DNA from: Tychonema sp. LEGE 06208
GTDB lineage: Bacteria > Cyanobacteriota > Cyanobacteriia > Cyanobacteriales > Microcoleaceae
Direction: 5' to 3'
DNA: 34,432 bases
Assembly (NCBI RefSeq): GCF_015207505.1
Contig: NZ_JADEWT010000067.1
Coordinates: 1-34,432, forward strand
Positions 16,804 to 24,708 of the stretch are shown piece after piece. The first letter of the stretch is position 1. Each line of letters opens with the position of its first letter. Under the pieces are notes generated by a model, which saw nothing but the letters and a program-made list of their open reading frames with translations, was not told where the DNA came from and did no database searches. Both the position numbers and the translations under genes were made by a program.

Positions 16804-18480
16804 GTGCCTCAGTATCAATTCACTCAGGCTAGACGCTACGATCCACAAGAGATCGCTAAGTATTACCGCAAACGTCCTTGGAAAGCAATTTGGCGAGCAA
16901 TTACCGTTATTTGGTCTTTTGCAGGCTTCGTGCTGGGGATGCTGTGGGACAGTTGGCAGCACGAAGCCGCAGCACACCAGCCGGAACGCGCCACCCATCT
17001 ACGACAAATACTCACTCGCTTGGGCCCCACTTTCATTAAAGTCGGCCAAGCCCTTTCTACCAGACCGGATTTAATTCGCAAAGACTTTCTCGAAGAACTG
17101 ATCAAACTTCAAGATCAATTGCCACCCTTTGATTCGGCGCGAGCATTTGAGATTATTGAAGCAGAACTCGATCGCCCCATTAGCGAAACCTACAGCGAAA
17201 TCTCCCCCCAACCAGTCGCCGCCGCCAGTCTCGGTCAAGTATACAAAGCCCGTCTCATGACCGGAGAAGCAGTCGCCGTCAAAGTTCAGCGACCCAACTT
17301 GCTACCAATCTTGAGCCTCGACCTTTACTTAATGCGCTGGGCGGCTGGATGGTTAGCCCCTTTGCTGCCGCTCAATCTCGGCCACGACCTCTCTTTAATA
17401 GTCGATGAATTCGGCATTAAACTATTCGAGGAAATTGACTATATCAACGAAGGTCGCAACGCCGAAAAATTTGCCACAAATTTTGCCGACGACCCCACAG
17501 TAAAAGTTCCGAGTATCTACTGGCGCTATACTTCAAAATCCGTTCTCACACTCGAATGGATTGACGGCATCAAACTGACAGACATCGCAAGCGTGAAAGC
17601 AGCAGGCTTGGACACCGATAGCTTAATAGAAGTCGGAGTCCGCAGCGGTTTGCGGCAGTTGCTAGAACACGGATTTTTTCACGCTGACCCCCATCCGGGA
17701 AATTTGTTTGCCTTAGCGGACGGCCGCATGGCTTACATCGATTTTGGGATGATGGATCAGATGGAAGAAACAACCAAAGAAAGCTTGGTTGATTCTGTCG
17801 TTCATTTAATCAACAAAGATTACTTACAGTTAGCCCAGGATTTTGTCAAACTCGGCTTTTTGACACCAGACACAGACATTATGCCGATCGTCCCGGCCCT
17901 AGAATCTGTACTCGGCGATATAGTCGGCGAAAAGGTGTCAGATTTTAACTTCAAGACGATTACAGACCAGTTTTCGGAATTGATGTACGATTATCCATTC
18001 CGAGTGCCCGCGAAATTTGCCTTAATCATTCGCTCTCTCGTGACAGAAGAAGGTTTAGCCCTGACGCTGAATCCCGATTTCAAGATAGTCGAGGTGGCCT
18101 ATCCTTACGTAGCGCGCCGATTGTTAAACGGAGAATCTCCAGCATTGCGCCGTCGCCTGATTGAGGTATTATTCAAAGATGGCAAATTCCAGTGGAACAG
18201 ATTAGAGGACATGATCGCGATCGCCAGATCCGATCGCAGTTTCGACCTGCTACCCACCGCCCAACTAGGCATACAATTCTTGCTGTCAGAAGAAGGATCG
18301 TTTTTGCGTCGCCAATTGATATTAGCTTTGATTGAAGACGATCGCCTCCACACAGCAGAAGTTAGCAGCCTTTGGAACCTAGTCAAAGAAGACTTGCAAC
18401 CAAGCCGCCTGTTCAACGTTGCTCTAGACGCTTTAACAGAGCTTTCCACAGCAGGAACAGCCGCACTGACTCGACTTTAA
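16804..18480 (+). CDS. ABC1/AarF/UbiB-family atypical kinase
   Basis: A 558-residue protein-kinase-like (ABC1K) protein. Family marks: KVGQ motif at residues 79-82, the alanine-rich nucleotide loop AAAS at 139-142 in place of the usual glycine-rich loop, catalytic Lys160 (VAVKVQRP), HADPHPGN at 293-300 with Asp295, and the DFG-type Asp313 in YIDFGMM. Members act in ubiquinone or plastoquinone/tocopherol metabolism and chloroplast/cyanobacterial redox homeostasis; the exact substrate is not known. A hydrophobic stretch near residues 30-48 could touch membrane. The start is a GTG at 16804, after AGAGGAAAAT-type purine-rich sequence. Heptamer repeats follow the stop. Confidence 0.93.
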   Translation: MPQYQFTQARRYDPQEIAKYYRKRPWKAIWRAITVIWSFAGFVLGMLWDSWQHEAAAHQPERATHLRQILTRLGPTFIKVGQALSTRPDLIRKDFLEELIKLQDQLPPFDSARAFEIIEAELDRPISETYSEISPQPVAAASLGQVYKARLMTGEAVAVKVQRPNLLPILSLDLYLMRWAAGWLAPLLPLNLGHDLSLIVDEFGIKLFEEIDYINEGRNAEKFATNFADDPTVKVPSIYWRYTSKSVLTLEWIDGIKLTDIASVKAAGLDTDSLIEVGVRSGLRQLLEHGFFHADPHPGNLFALADGRMAYIDFGMMDQMEETTKESLVDSVVHLINKDYLQLAQDFVKLGFLTPDTDIMPIVPALESVLGDIVGEKVSDFNFKTITDQFSELMYDYPFRVPAKFALIIRSLVTEEGLALTLNPDFKIVEVAYPYVARRLLNGESPALRRRLIEVLFKDGKFQWNRLEDMIAIARSDRSFDLLPTAQLGIQFLLSEEGSFLRRQLILALIEDDRLHTAEVSSLWNLVKEDLQPSRLFNVALDALTELSTAGTAALTRL

Positions 18481-18832
18481 TTTTAGTCAGCAGTCAGTAG
18501 TCAGTAGTCATTAGTCATTAGTCAGTAGTCATTAGTCATTAGTCATTAGTCATTAGTCATTAGTCATTAGTCATTAGTCATGAGCGACTTGTGCTGAGCT
18601 AAGCCGAAGCAAGTCGGAGGGTGGTCATTAGTTATAAATCAAAAGACAACTACTAATGACCAATTAACTTTTTTGACCACAAAAAAGTCCCGAATACACA
18701 AATTTTAAAATGCAGAAAACAGAGGCAAAAATAATTTCCTTCTTACTGCTAAATGCTAAATGCTAACTAATGACTACTGACTACTGACTGCTGACTTCCC
18801 AATTTTCCATTACCCAAACTAAGGAATTATTC
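18481..18832. repeat. 352-base intergenic region with heptamer arrays
   Basis: Bases 18485-18582 contain about 13-14 tandem copies of TCATTAG/TCAGTAG. They are followed by an imperfect hairpin repeat (CGACTTGTGCT...AGCAAGTCG, 18585-18616) and a shorter ACTAATG/ACTACTG array at about 18765-18797. No gene is seen. Confidence 0.85.
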
Positions 18833-19207
18833 GTGTATTATTTTCCCGAACCTCCATATTTTTTAATGAGCGCTGGATTGCTAGCAGGTATGGCATCAGG
18901 CTTAGCTTTTGAAGCAACACTCAAACAAGCAGTGCAGCAGTGGTCAAAAAATCGCTCTACTCGTACTCTAGCTAACCTGCCAAGGTTGCAATTATCCATA
19001 CCTTTCATCGGAATGGCCGGGGGAATTTGCGTATTTTTAGCTTCGGGAGTGGAGATTTTTGGCTTCCCAAAATTACTTTCTTATGCTCTAGCTTTACCTC
19101 TCACACTACTCACCGCGTGGTTGGTTTGGACTCAGCTAAACAAACTTTTAATCGAACTCGAACGCGGAGGTTCCCAAGCGCTCGATTTAGATTCATTTGA
19201 ACAATAA
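18833..19207 (+). CDS. Small conserved cyanobacterial membrane protein, unknown function
   Basis: A 124-residue protein with a GTG start preceded by AAGGAAT. Hydrophobic segments span about residues 9-25 (FLMSAGLLAGMASGLAF), 55-76 (LSIPFIGMAGGICVFLASGVEI) and 80-100 (LLSYALALPLTLLTAWLVW), with a charged loop between (QWSKNRSTRTLANL) and an acidic C-terminus. I recognise no named family. It lies alone, convergent with the glycosyltransferase cluster; nothing in context defines its role. Confidence 0.7.
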   Translation: MYYFPEPPYFLMSAGLLAGMASGLAFEATLKQAVQQWSKNRSTRTLANLPRLQLSIPFIGMAGGICVFLASGVEIFGFPKLLSYALALPLTLLTAWLVWTQLNKLLIELERGGSQALDLDSFEQ

Positions 19208-19215
19208 ACTTCTTA

Positions 19216-19292
19216 AACCGCAGACAAACGCGAATCACACAGATAAAAACCCATCAGCGTTTCTCAGTGTTAATCTGCCAACATCTGCGGTT
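19216..19292. repeat. Inverted-repeat pair AACCGCAGA / TCTGCGGTT
   Basis: 9-base perfect inverted repeats separated by about 60 bases lie between two convergent genes. They match the AACCGCAGATT repeat at 2506. There is no T run, so terminator function is uncertain. Confidence 0.5.
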
Positions 19293-19309
19293 CAAAAAAA
19301 ACAATCAAA

Positions 19310-20338
19310 CTAATCACCATCAATCCCAAAACTTCGCAACTTAAACATAATATTATTAATTTTTTTAACTACCCAACTTTTGAAATTTCTACCCAAACGA
19401 ACCAACAAATTGGGCGGCGCGAGATTTGGGAGTTTTTCCGGCGAATTCAAATAGCGGTAGTGCAGAAACACCTCTCGGTAGGGAATCCCAACATCTTCCC
19501 CAGCACACAATCGAGTAAACTTGGCAGCCGAAATGCTCATGTAGTGCAAGTAAGTCAGCCGCTGTCCTTTGTCGTATAAAACATAATCTATCACATCAAA
19601 TTTAGAAGACCAATGATTGCCCGTTACCCCAGCAGGTTGATGATACGCAAAGTTATAAAAAGAGATTTTGCTGCGGGCTACTAAATAGTTCAATAAAGAT
19701 TGGTCAGATGCACTCAAACACATAATTTCCGCTTCTCCTGATGTTAAGTTGTCTAACAGTTGGACAGAATTTTCTCTATTAAATATTTCTTTTTTTGAAG
19801 CAAATAAACCTGTACAAAAAGTATGAGATGGCAGTTGGTCTATATTGAAAATATGTGGCAATTTATCTGATGATAAATCAAACACATAATTGAGGTCGGA
19901 TTTGTACTGAAAATCGTTTGCTACCCAATCAAATTCATCAAGTTTGTGATAAATGTAATCCAGAGAACCCATTAACAGAGTGTCAGCGTCAAAATATACA
20001 AATTTGTCAAAAGGCCCGTCAAAACAGCATAATTTCCGATGCCTGGTCAAACAGTGAACTGGTTTCAAACCTTTAGCTTGCCAAACTTTTTGAGCTTTGG
20101 CGTGAGATGTCCAAGCTTGAGTTGCAAAGTCTTCCCAGAAATAAATTGAATCGGTGTTGTCAAAGAGGGTGACATTAGAACGAATTGCAATTTCTACTCG
20201 CACTTTTTTCAGCCTATCATCATAGGGAATAATACAAACGGGAATATCTTTTGCCCCATTGACTTCGAGACTGTTTAACAAAGCAACTAAGTGGTCGAAA
20301 ACAACATCGTTTGCTAGAATATAAATGCCATCAGTCAT
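19310..20338 (-). CDS. Npun_R2821-like glycosyltransferase, paralog A
   Basis: A 342-residue GT-A-fold glycosyltransferase of the cyanobacterial Npun_R2821/R2823 type, distantly GT8-like. It starts DGIYILANDVVFDHLVALLNS, has PYDD at 38-41, and carries the metal/sugar-nucleotide DXD motif as Asp-Ala-Asp at 117-119 (VYFDADTLLMG). The C-terminal family motifs are YVLYDKGQRLTYLHY and HYRYL. Donor and acceptor are unknown. It is the last gene of the minus-strand locus, and similar to the next two genes upstream, indicating tandem duplication and divergence. Confidence 0.85.
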   Translation of the reverse strand: MTDGIYILANDVVFDHLVALLNSLEVNGAKDIPVCIIPYDDRLKKVRVEIAIRSNVTLFDNTDSIYFWEDFATQAWTSHAKAQKVWQAKGLKPVHCLTRHRKLCCFDGPFDKFVYFDADTLLMGSLDYIYHKLDEFDWVANDFQYKSDLNYVFDLSSDKLPHIFNIDQLPSHTFCTGLFASKKEIFNRENSVQLLDNLTSGEAEIMCLSASDQSLLNYLVARSKISFYNFAYHQPAGVTGNHWSSKFDVIDYVLYDKGQRLTYLHYMSISAAKFTRLCAGEDVGIPYREVFLHYRYLNSPEKLPNLAPPNLLVRLGRNFKSWVVKKINNIMFKLRSFGIDGD

Positions 20339-20389
20339 AGTTTTTTAATTAATAAGTAACCCAGCGCATATATATTTCTTTTTAGGTGC

Positions 20390-20454
20390 GGGCAAGATGC
20401 CCACACTACAAGAAATAAAATTTATAGATTGTGGAACAGGCAAGATGCCTGTTC
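20390..20454. repeat. REP-like palindromes around GCAAGATGC
   Basis: GGGCAAGATGCCC (20390-20402) and the longer GAACAGGCAAGATGCCTGTTC-type palindrome (20434-20454) share the core GCAAGATGC. They occupy the 157-base gap between glycosyltransferase paralogs A and B and could form hairpins in the mRNA. Confidence 0.7.
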
Positions 20455-20495
20455 TTCAAACCTTGTTGATAATGATACAACATATGATTGTCTCC

Positions 20496-21404
20496 TCACC
20501 TAGTGAAAACACGAAATAATTTTTGCACTAAATTTGGTTTTTCCTCTTCCTCATGAAGGTAACGATAATGTTTCCACAATTCCCAATAAGGACTACCCGA
20601 TTTAATTGGTATCCCAGCCCAGTGCAGATATTTTAACTTTTTGCCTTTGTCATAAAGCACATAATCTATTTCCTGAAAATGTGTAGAACCAGCCCAGCTT
20701 CCTGGTTCTGCGGCTGAAGCTTTAACAAAGTTGCAGCGCTTGGGAATTAACTTAAGAATCATGTAATTTAGTATAGGTTGGTCTGTGACATTTTGAGTAA
20801 AGTCAAAATATTCTCGATGCTGCGCGCATTCTCGCAAAATATTGTACATTTGCGATTCGGTAATAGTGCCTTTTCTGGAAGCCCAAAAACCGCTGTTAAA
20901 GACATCTTGAAGCTGTGAGTCGGTAAATATATTCTGTTCTTTTATGACAGGTGAAAATACATTTCGCAGTTTTTCGCTGAGGTGGTGATAGTCGCAGCAA
21001 AAAAAGTCTACTTCTGAGAGTTTGTTGAGGTTGGCTGCGATGTCTTCAAAAACGATGATATCGGTATCGATGTACAGAAATTCGTCTAGGGGGCCAAACC
21101 AGGCGCAGAGTTTCCGCATTTTGCTGGGAAGGGCTAGAAAAGTGCGATCGAACATTTGGCCAATTTCTCTGGTAAACTGTTCCACAAACTCCAGATTTGG
21201 GAACAAATGCACCCCGTAGAGGCTGCTGAGGGCGGCCGCGACTTGCTGATAATTGTCGTCAAACGGGATCAGAAAAACTGGTACTTGACAATTGTACAGA
21301 CGTATGCTTGCCATAAGGGCGATCGCGCTTTCCATCACCCTATCATTAGCAACAATATAAATACCGCGACTCACATCAAATCCATTAACATCAGAATAAC
21401 TCAT
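20496..21404 (-). CDS. Npun_R2821-like glycosyltransferase, paralog B
   Basis: A 302-residue member of the same family. It has an extra N-terminal segment (MSYSDVNGFDVSR) before GIYIVANDRVMESAIALMAS. The DXD motif is Asp-Thr-Asp at 113-115 (LYIDTDIIVFED). It keeps PFDD at 47-50, YVLYDKGKKLKYLHW and HYRYLHEE, but its middle part is clearly divergent from A and C, suggesting a different acceptor or donor. Confidence 0.83.
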   Translation of the reverse strand: MSYSDVNGFDVSRGIYIVANDRVMESAIALMASIRLYNCQVPVFLIPFDDNYQQVAAALSSLYGVHLFPNLEFVEQFTREIGQMFDRTFLALPSKMRKLCAWFGPLDEFLYIDTDIIVFEDIAANLNKLSEVDFFCCDYHHLSEKLRNVFSPVIKEQNIFTDSQLQDVFNSGFWASRKGTITESQMYNILRECAQHREYFDFTQNVTDQPILNYMILKLIPKRCNFVKASAAEPGSWAGSTHFQEIDYVLYDKGKKLKYLHWAGIPIKSGSPYWELWKHYRYLHEEEEKPNLVQKLFRVFTR

Positions 21405-21449
21405 CTCTCTTCTCTCTCAGCGTTCTCTGCGTCCTCTGCGGTTTAAAAA

Positions 21450-22424
21450 TCAAACATTGATCCTCAACCTTCTCAATACCCTGGTTAACAAATTCGACCG
21501 AGAAACCTCAGTATAAGACTTAGGCGCTTGGGTAAAAACCGGACGCTTTTCCGGCTCCCGGAGATAGCGGTAATGCAGAAACAAATCGCCATAGGGAAAC
21601 TCAATATTTTCCCCCGCACAAACCCTCCGAATTAAATCCGGCGGCACGCCAATATAATGAAGATAAGTCAGCCGATTTCCCTTATCATACAAAATATTAT
21701 CGCGTTCTTCAAAATGTTGGGAAGTCACGCTGCACCCAGTTTTCTCAACCTCCGGGAGGCTATAAGCAAAATTATAGCTCTTCAGGTTCGTTTTCATCAC
21801 CATATAATTGAGCAACGGCTGTTCTCCCGCACCTGCATAGAGAATTTCCGCCTCGCCCGATTGCAGTTGAGCTAACAGCCATTCCCTAGTATTTTGCTCA
21901 AACAATCCTTGCTTGCTAGCATAAAATCCAGAACAAAATATTTCCGAATCAATCCGATTTTGCTCAAAAACTTCGAGCAGTTTTGGCGACTGAATATTGT
22001 ATACTTTAGTTGGGGATAGAAATTGAAAATCATAAACCACAAAATCCGATTCCTCTAACTTCTGAAAAACCGCATCAAAAGAATTCATCACCAAAGTATC
22101 AGCATCCATATAGATAAACTTTTCAAACGGGCTATCGAAAGCGCAAAAGCGCCGATGTGCGCCGTAAAGCCGGAATTTTTTGCGGTTCAAACGCTCTGGT
22201 GCGGCTGCTTGCATGAATTTATCCCATCGCTGAATAGATGCGCTATCTTCATAAATAAAGACGTTGGGACGGTTGACAATTTCAGCTTGGATTTGCTCTA
22301 TTTGGTCGTCGAAAGGATAAATACAGACCGGAGTATTTGAGCCTAAGATAACTTCAATACTGTTGAGTAAGGCAATTAGTTGGTCGTAAACTGTATCGTT
22401 GGCTAGCGTGCAAATTCCATTCAT
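21450..22424 (-). CDS. Npun_R2821-like glycosyltransferase, paralog C
   Basis: A 324-residue family member: NGICTLANDTVYDQLIALLNS at the N-terminus, PFDD at 37-40, DXD as Asp-Ala-Asp at 107-109 (IYMDADTLVMNS), NILYDKGNRLTYLHY and HYRYLREPEKRP. It is closest to paralog A (shared RLTYLHY, CAGE and LFLHYRYL blocks), so A and C probably arose from a more recent duplication than B. It follows the SUMF1-fold gene by 66 bases on the same strand. Confidence 0.85.
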   Translation of the reverse strand: MNGICTLANDTVYDQLIALLNSIEVILGSNTPVCIYPFDDQIEQIQAEIVNRPNVFIYEDSASIQRWDKFMQAAAPERLNRKKFRLYGAHRRFCAFDSPFEKFIYMDADTLVMNSFDAVFQKLEESDFVVYDFQFLSPTKVYNIQSPKLLEVFEQNRIDSEIFCSGFYASKQGLFEQNTREWLLAQLQSGEAEILYAGAGEQPLLNYMVMKTNLKSYNFAYSLPEVEKTGCSVTSQHFEERDNILYDKGNRLTYLHYIGVPPDLIRRVCAGENIEFPYGDLFLHYRYLREPEKRPVFTQAPKSYTEVSRSNLLTRVLRRLRINV

Positions 22425-22490
22425 ATTTAGTCAGGAAAAAGTGCAGATGGCTCAAGGGTAAAAGGATAGACAAGAGTCTTCGCGGAAAAA

Positions 22491-23603
22491 CTAAGCCGAG
22501 GGAGAAACCGAGGCTACCGCTACGCGAAAACCATTGAGCTTCCACTTATAATCCGCCGAGTTCGCGTAGCGAGTGGCACTACGACACCCGTCCGAAAGGT
22601 AGTACCAACAACCGCCACGCTGCACCCGGTTATTATCTGTACCAGTTTCCCAGGAACTTCCGTCAGTTGGTGCGCCGTTATAGTTCGAGTGAACCCTATC
22701 GCTGCACCACTCCGAAACATTCCCGTGCATATCGTACAGTCCAAAGGCATTGGGAGGAAAACTCCCGACATCTGTTGTTTCTCGACGCGGAAGTCCTTGA
22801 GGGGCGTTTGCGTACGACAACCTTCCGTCACAGTTGACTAATTCTTGGGTAATGGTTTCCCCAAAATGAAATGGGGTTGTTGTACCCGCACGACAGGCGT
22901 ATTCCCATTCTGCTTCACTCAGGAGGCGATATTTTTTCCCGGTTTTTTGTGAGAGTTTGCCACAGAATTCGACGGCATCATCCCACGATACAGTTTCTAC
23001 AGGACGTTTTTTACCTTTGAAACCCGATGGGTTATTTCCCATCACTGCTTGACACTGTGCTTGGGTGATGGGATATTTTCCTGCATAAAAAGCGGGTACT
23101 ATTACTTGATGCTGCGGACTTTCAGTATCGTATCTACCTTCCTCTGTTGCTGGCGAGCCCATCATAAAAGTGCCGCCGGAAATATAAACCATTTCCAGTA
23201 CAACTCCGTTACCTAAGTTTTCGAGGCACAAGTCAGCATAATGACGGCGGCGACTGTTTTCTTTCCCTTCAGCATCAACCGTTATCACATCAAATTCAAA
23301 AATAGGCAAATATTTGTCTAACTGCTCTTTTATATTTAGTTCATCTCTATCCTTCAGCAGCGAATAGGCTACAAACTTCACCAACATTGATTCATCTTGC
23401 AGTGCCCCAACTATCAAATCTAAACCTGCATCTCGATATTTCAGCGCTTCATACAGTGCAGCAATTTTCACCTCGACAATCGGTGAAGCTAAACGACTCT
23501 TAACACCGGGAATCCCGCCTAAGACAGCAGCACCGAGGGGGGGTGGATTTTGACCGCCGAGTACGGCATCGTATTCTCTTGGTTGATTTTGATTTTCTGT
23601 CAT
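22491..23603 (-). CDS. SUMF1/FGE-fold protein with cyanobacterial N-terminal domain; candidate DGR target
   Basis: A 370-residue two-part protein. Residues 1-100 hold the cyanobacterial YDAVLGG...GAAVLGG...GVKSRLAS segment followed by HEAT-like helices (VKIAALYEALKYRDAGLDLI). The rest (about 130-365) is a formylglycine-generating-enzyme/sulfatase-modifying-factor fold (C-type-lectin-like): GGTFMMGSPATEEGRY, PVETVSWDDAVEFCGKLS, YRLLSEAEWEYACRAG, FGLYDMHGNVSEWCSD, and a C-terminus ending NGFRVA. The FGE cysteine pair is not in its normal place, so sulfatase activation is doubtful; ligand binding is more likely. The final 35 residues resemble a diversity-generating-retroelement variable region (see findings). 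Start 23603 gives MTENQNQ; a 12-codon upstream extension is less likely. The gene lies within the glycosyltransferase operon, 11 bases after GT10. Confidence 0.85.
   Translation of the reverse strand: MTENQNQPREYDAVLGGQNPPPLGAAVLGGIPGVKSRLASPIVEVKIAALYEALKYRDAGLDLIVGALQDESMLVKFVAYSLLKDRDELNIKEQLDKYLPIFEFDVITVDAEGKENSRRRHYADLCLENLGNGVVLEMVYISGGTFMMGSPATEEGRYDTESPQHQVIVPAFYAGKYPITQAQCQAVMGNNPSGFKGKKRPVETVSWDDAVEFCGKLSQKTGKKYRLLSEAEWEYACRAGTTTPFHFGETITQELVNCDGRLSYANAPQGLPRRETTDVGSFPPNAFGLYDMHGNVSEWCSDRVHSNYNGAPTDGSSWETGTDNNRVQRGGCWYYLSDGCRSATRYANSADYKWKLNGFRVAVASVSPSA
22518..22625 (-). other. Putative DGR variable region (VR)
   Basis: The segment encodes RVQRGGCWYY to NGFRVA. Fixed positions match the DGR/FGE consensus RGG-W, CRSA, R, D and NGFRVA. 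The residues between them are Q, C, Y, Y, L, S, D, G, T, Y, A, N, S, Y, K, W, K and L. Almost all have codons (TAC, TAC, CTT, TCG, GAC, GGG, ACT, TAC, GCG, AAC, TCG, TAT, AAG, TGG, AAG, CTC) that could come from AAN codons by changing adenines only. The template and reverse transcriptase are not visible. Confidence 0.45.
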
Positions 23604-23614
23604 TGTACTATTTC

Positions 23615-24565
23615 TTAAGATACAAAATTGGACAGCCAATTGAGCAAGTTTAATTCATGGAGAATGATTTGCCTCGCTTCCGCAATTTTCTCCCTCGCTT
23701 CATGCCAATAATCCGCATTAGCCACAACCTCTTGAATAAATTGTACCCCTTTTTCATCCAAACTCGGCAGCCGCAGAAAACTCCCCGCCGGCAACAATTT
23801 ATCCGCCGCCGAACCACCGTAATAAATTGGCAAACACCAACCTAACAAAGCATCCCAAAGCTTCTCGCTGACATACAAATCGTTTTCTGCATAATTTTCA
23901 ATAGCTAAGTTGTAATAGTATGGTGCGACGGCGTGCCATTTATTGTTTACAGTACCGTTTCCCTGTGCCCAAGTTGGCAAGTTTCGCCCGTAAAGGTCAA
24001 AGTCTAATTTTTGTTGTTGCAGCAATTTGATAAAATATAATCGCTGTCGGTGGTTGGCGGTGCGGCTAACACCTGAAGTAATCCAAGAACAGGATTTAGT
24101 TTTCGGCGGCGCAGGCATTTCATCGAGTTCTCGAAACGAGTTAGAGTGATACCAAATCGCGGGCATATAATCGGGTTTTGGTGCGAAGTCGTCGGGCCCG
24201 GAAATGTAGCCGCAATAAAGTTTTGCTTGTTCGTAGTTGGTTTTAGTAATCTCAATAACTTCTGGTAAGGGTGGCTCGCGGATCAGGTAAATTATGCGTT
24301 CCTTGGGGACACCGCGCAATTTGTCTCGAATGTCATTTTCTGGATTTTGAGGGCTTGGACGGCGGATTTTGTCGAGCCAGGATTGCTGTTTTGGCGATCG
24401 GGGAAAGTCGAATTGATACATCAGTAAAAAATCAGGTTTGGGGTGATTTGCTAGCATTTGAATGTTGCCCCATTTGCCGAAGTTTTGGGGGGTTTGTTGC
24501 CACAGCCAGTCGCTTTGGTTGATGCCTGGATAGGTGGTGATTGTGCCGAGAATTTGTGGGTTCAT
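23615..24565 (-). CDS. Glycosyltransferase family 10 (fucosyltransferase-like)
   Basis: A 316-residue GT10-type enzyme; family members transfer fucose from GDP-fucose in alpha-1,3/4 linkage. The C-terminal donor-binding signature is clear: YNLAIENYAENDLYVSEKLW followed by DALLGWCLPIYYGG. The middle has SWITSGVSRTANHRQRLYFI and DLYGRNLP. The start at 24565 (MNPQILGTITTYPG) is preferred over an in-frame ATG at 24610, whose 15 extra codons lie inside a repeat element. No fucose-synthesis gene is visible, so the donor is unproven. It is followed 11 bases later by the SUMF1-fold gene. Confidence 0.87.
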   Translation of the reverse strand: MNPQILGTITTYPGINQSDWLWQQTPQNFGKWGNIQMLANHPKPDFLLMYQFDFPRSPKQQSWLDKIRRPSPQNPENDIRDKLRGVPKERIIYLIREPPLPEVIEITKTNYEQAKLYCGYISGPDDFAPKPDYMPAIWYHSNSFRELDEMPAPPKTKSCSWITSGVSRTANHRQRLYFIKLLQQQKLDFDLYGRNLPTWAQGNGTVNNKWHAVAPYYYNLAIENYAENDLYVSEKLWDALLGWCLPIYYGGSAADKLLPAGSFLRLPSLDEKGVQFIQEVVANADYWHEAREKIAEARQIILHELNLLNWLSNFVS

Positions 24566-24577
24566 AATTAGTAGTAT

Positions 24578-24708
24578 GTAGGGTGCGTCAGCTTGGGTGA
24601 TTTTCGCCATAATTGATAATTTAAAAGCTGACGCACCGCACAGTTAATGGTGCGTCTGTTTTGATAATTTTATCAATTGTCTGTCGCCTGCGGACTGACG
24701 CACCCTAC
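24578..24708. repeat. GTAGGGTGCGTCAG-bounded inverted-repeat element, copy 2
   Basis: 131 bases with the same perfect 14-base ends as 8321-8457, plus internal copies of GCTGACGCACC and GGTGCGTC. It occupies the gap between the GT4 and GT10 genes. It supplies the last 11 or so codons and stop of GT4 (VGCVSPQATDN) and lies just upstream of the GT10 start. Confidence 0.75.

Noticed and set aside
22491-23603. Genuine formylglycine-generating enzyme
   Set aside because: The active-site cysteine pair is not at the expected positions, and no sulfatase gene is nearby.
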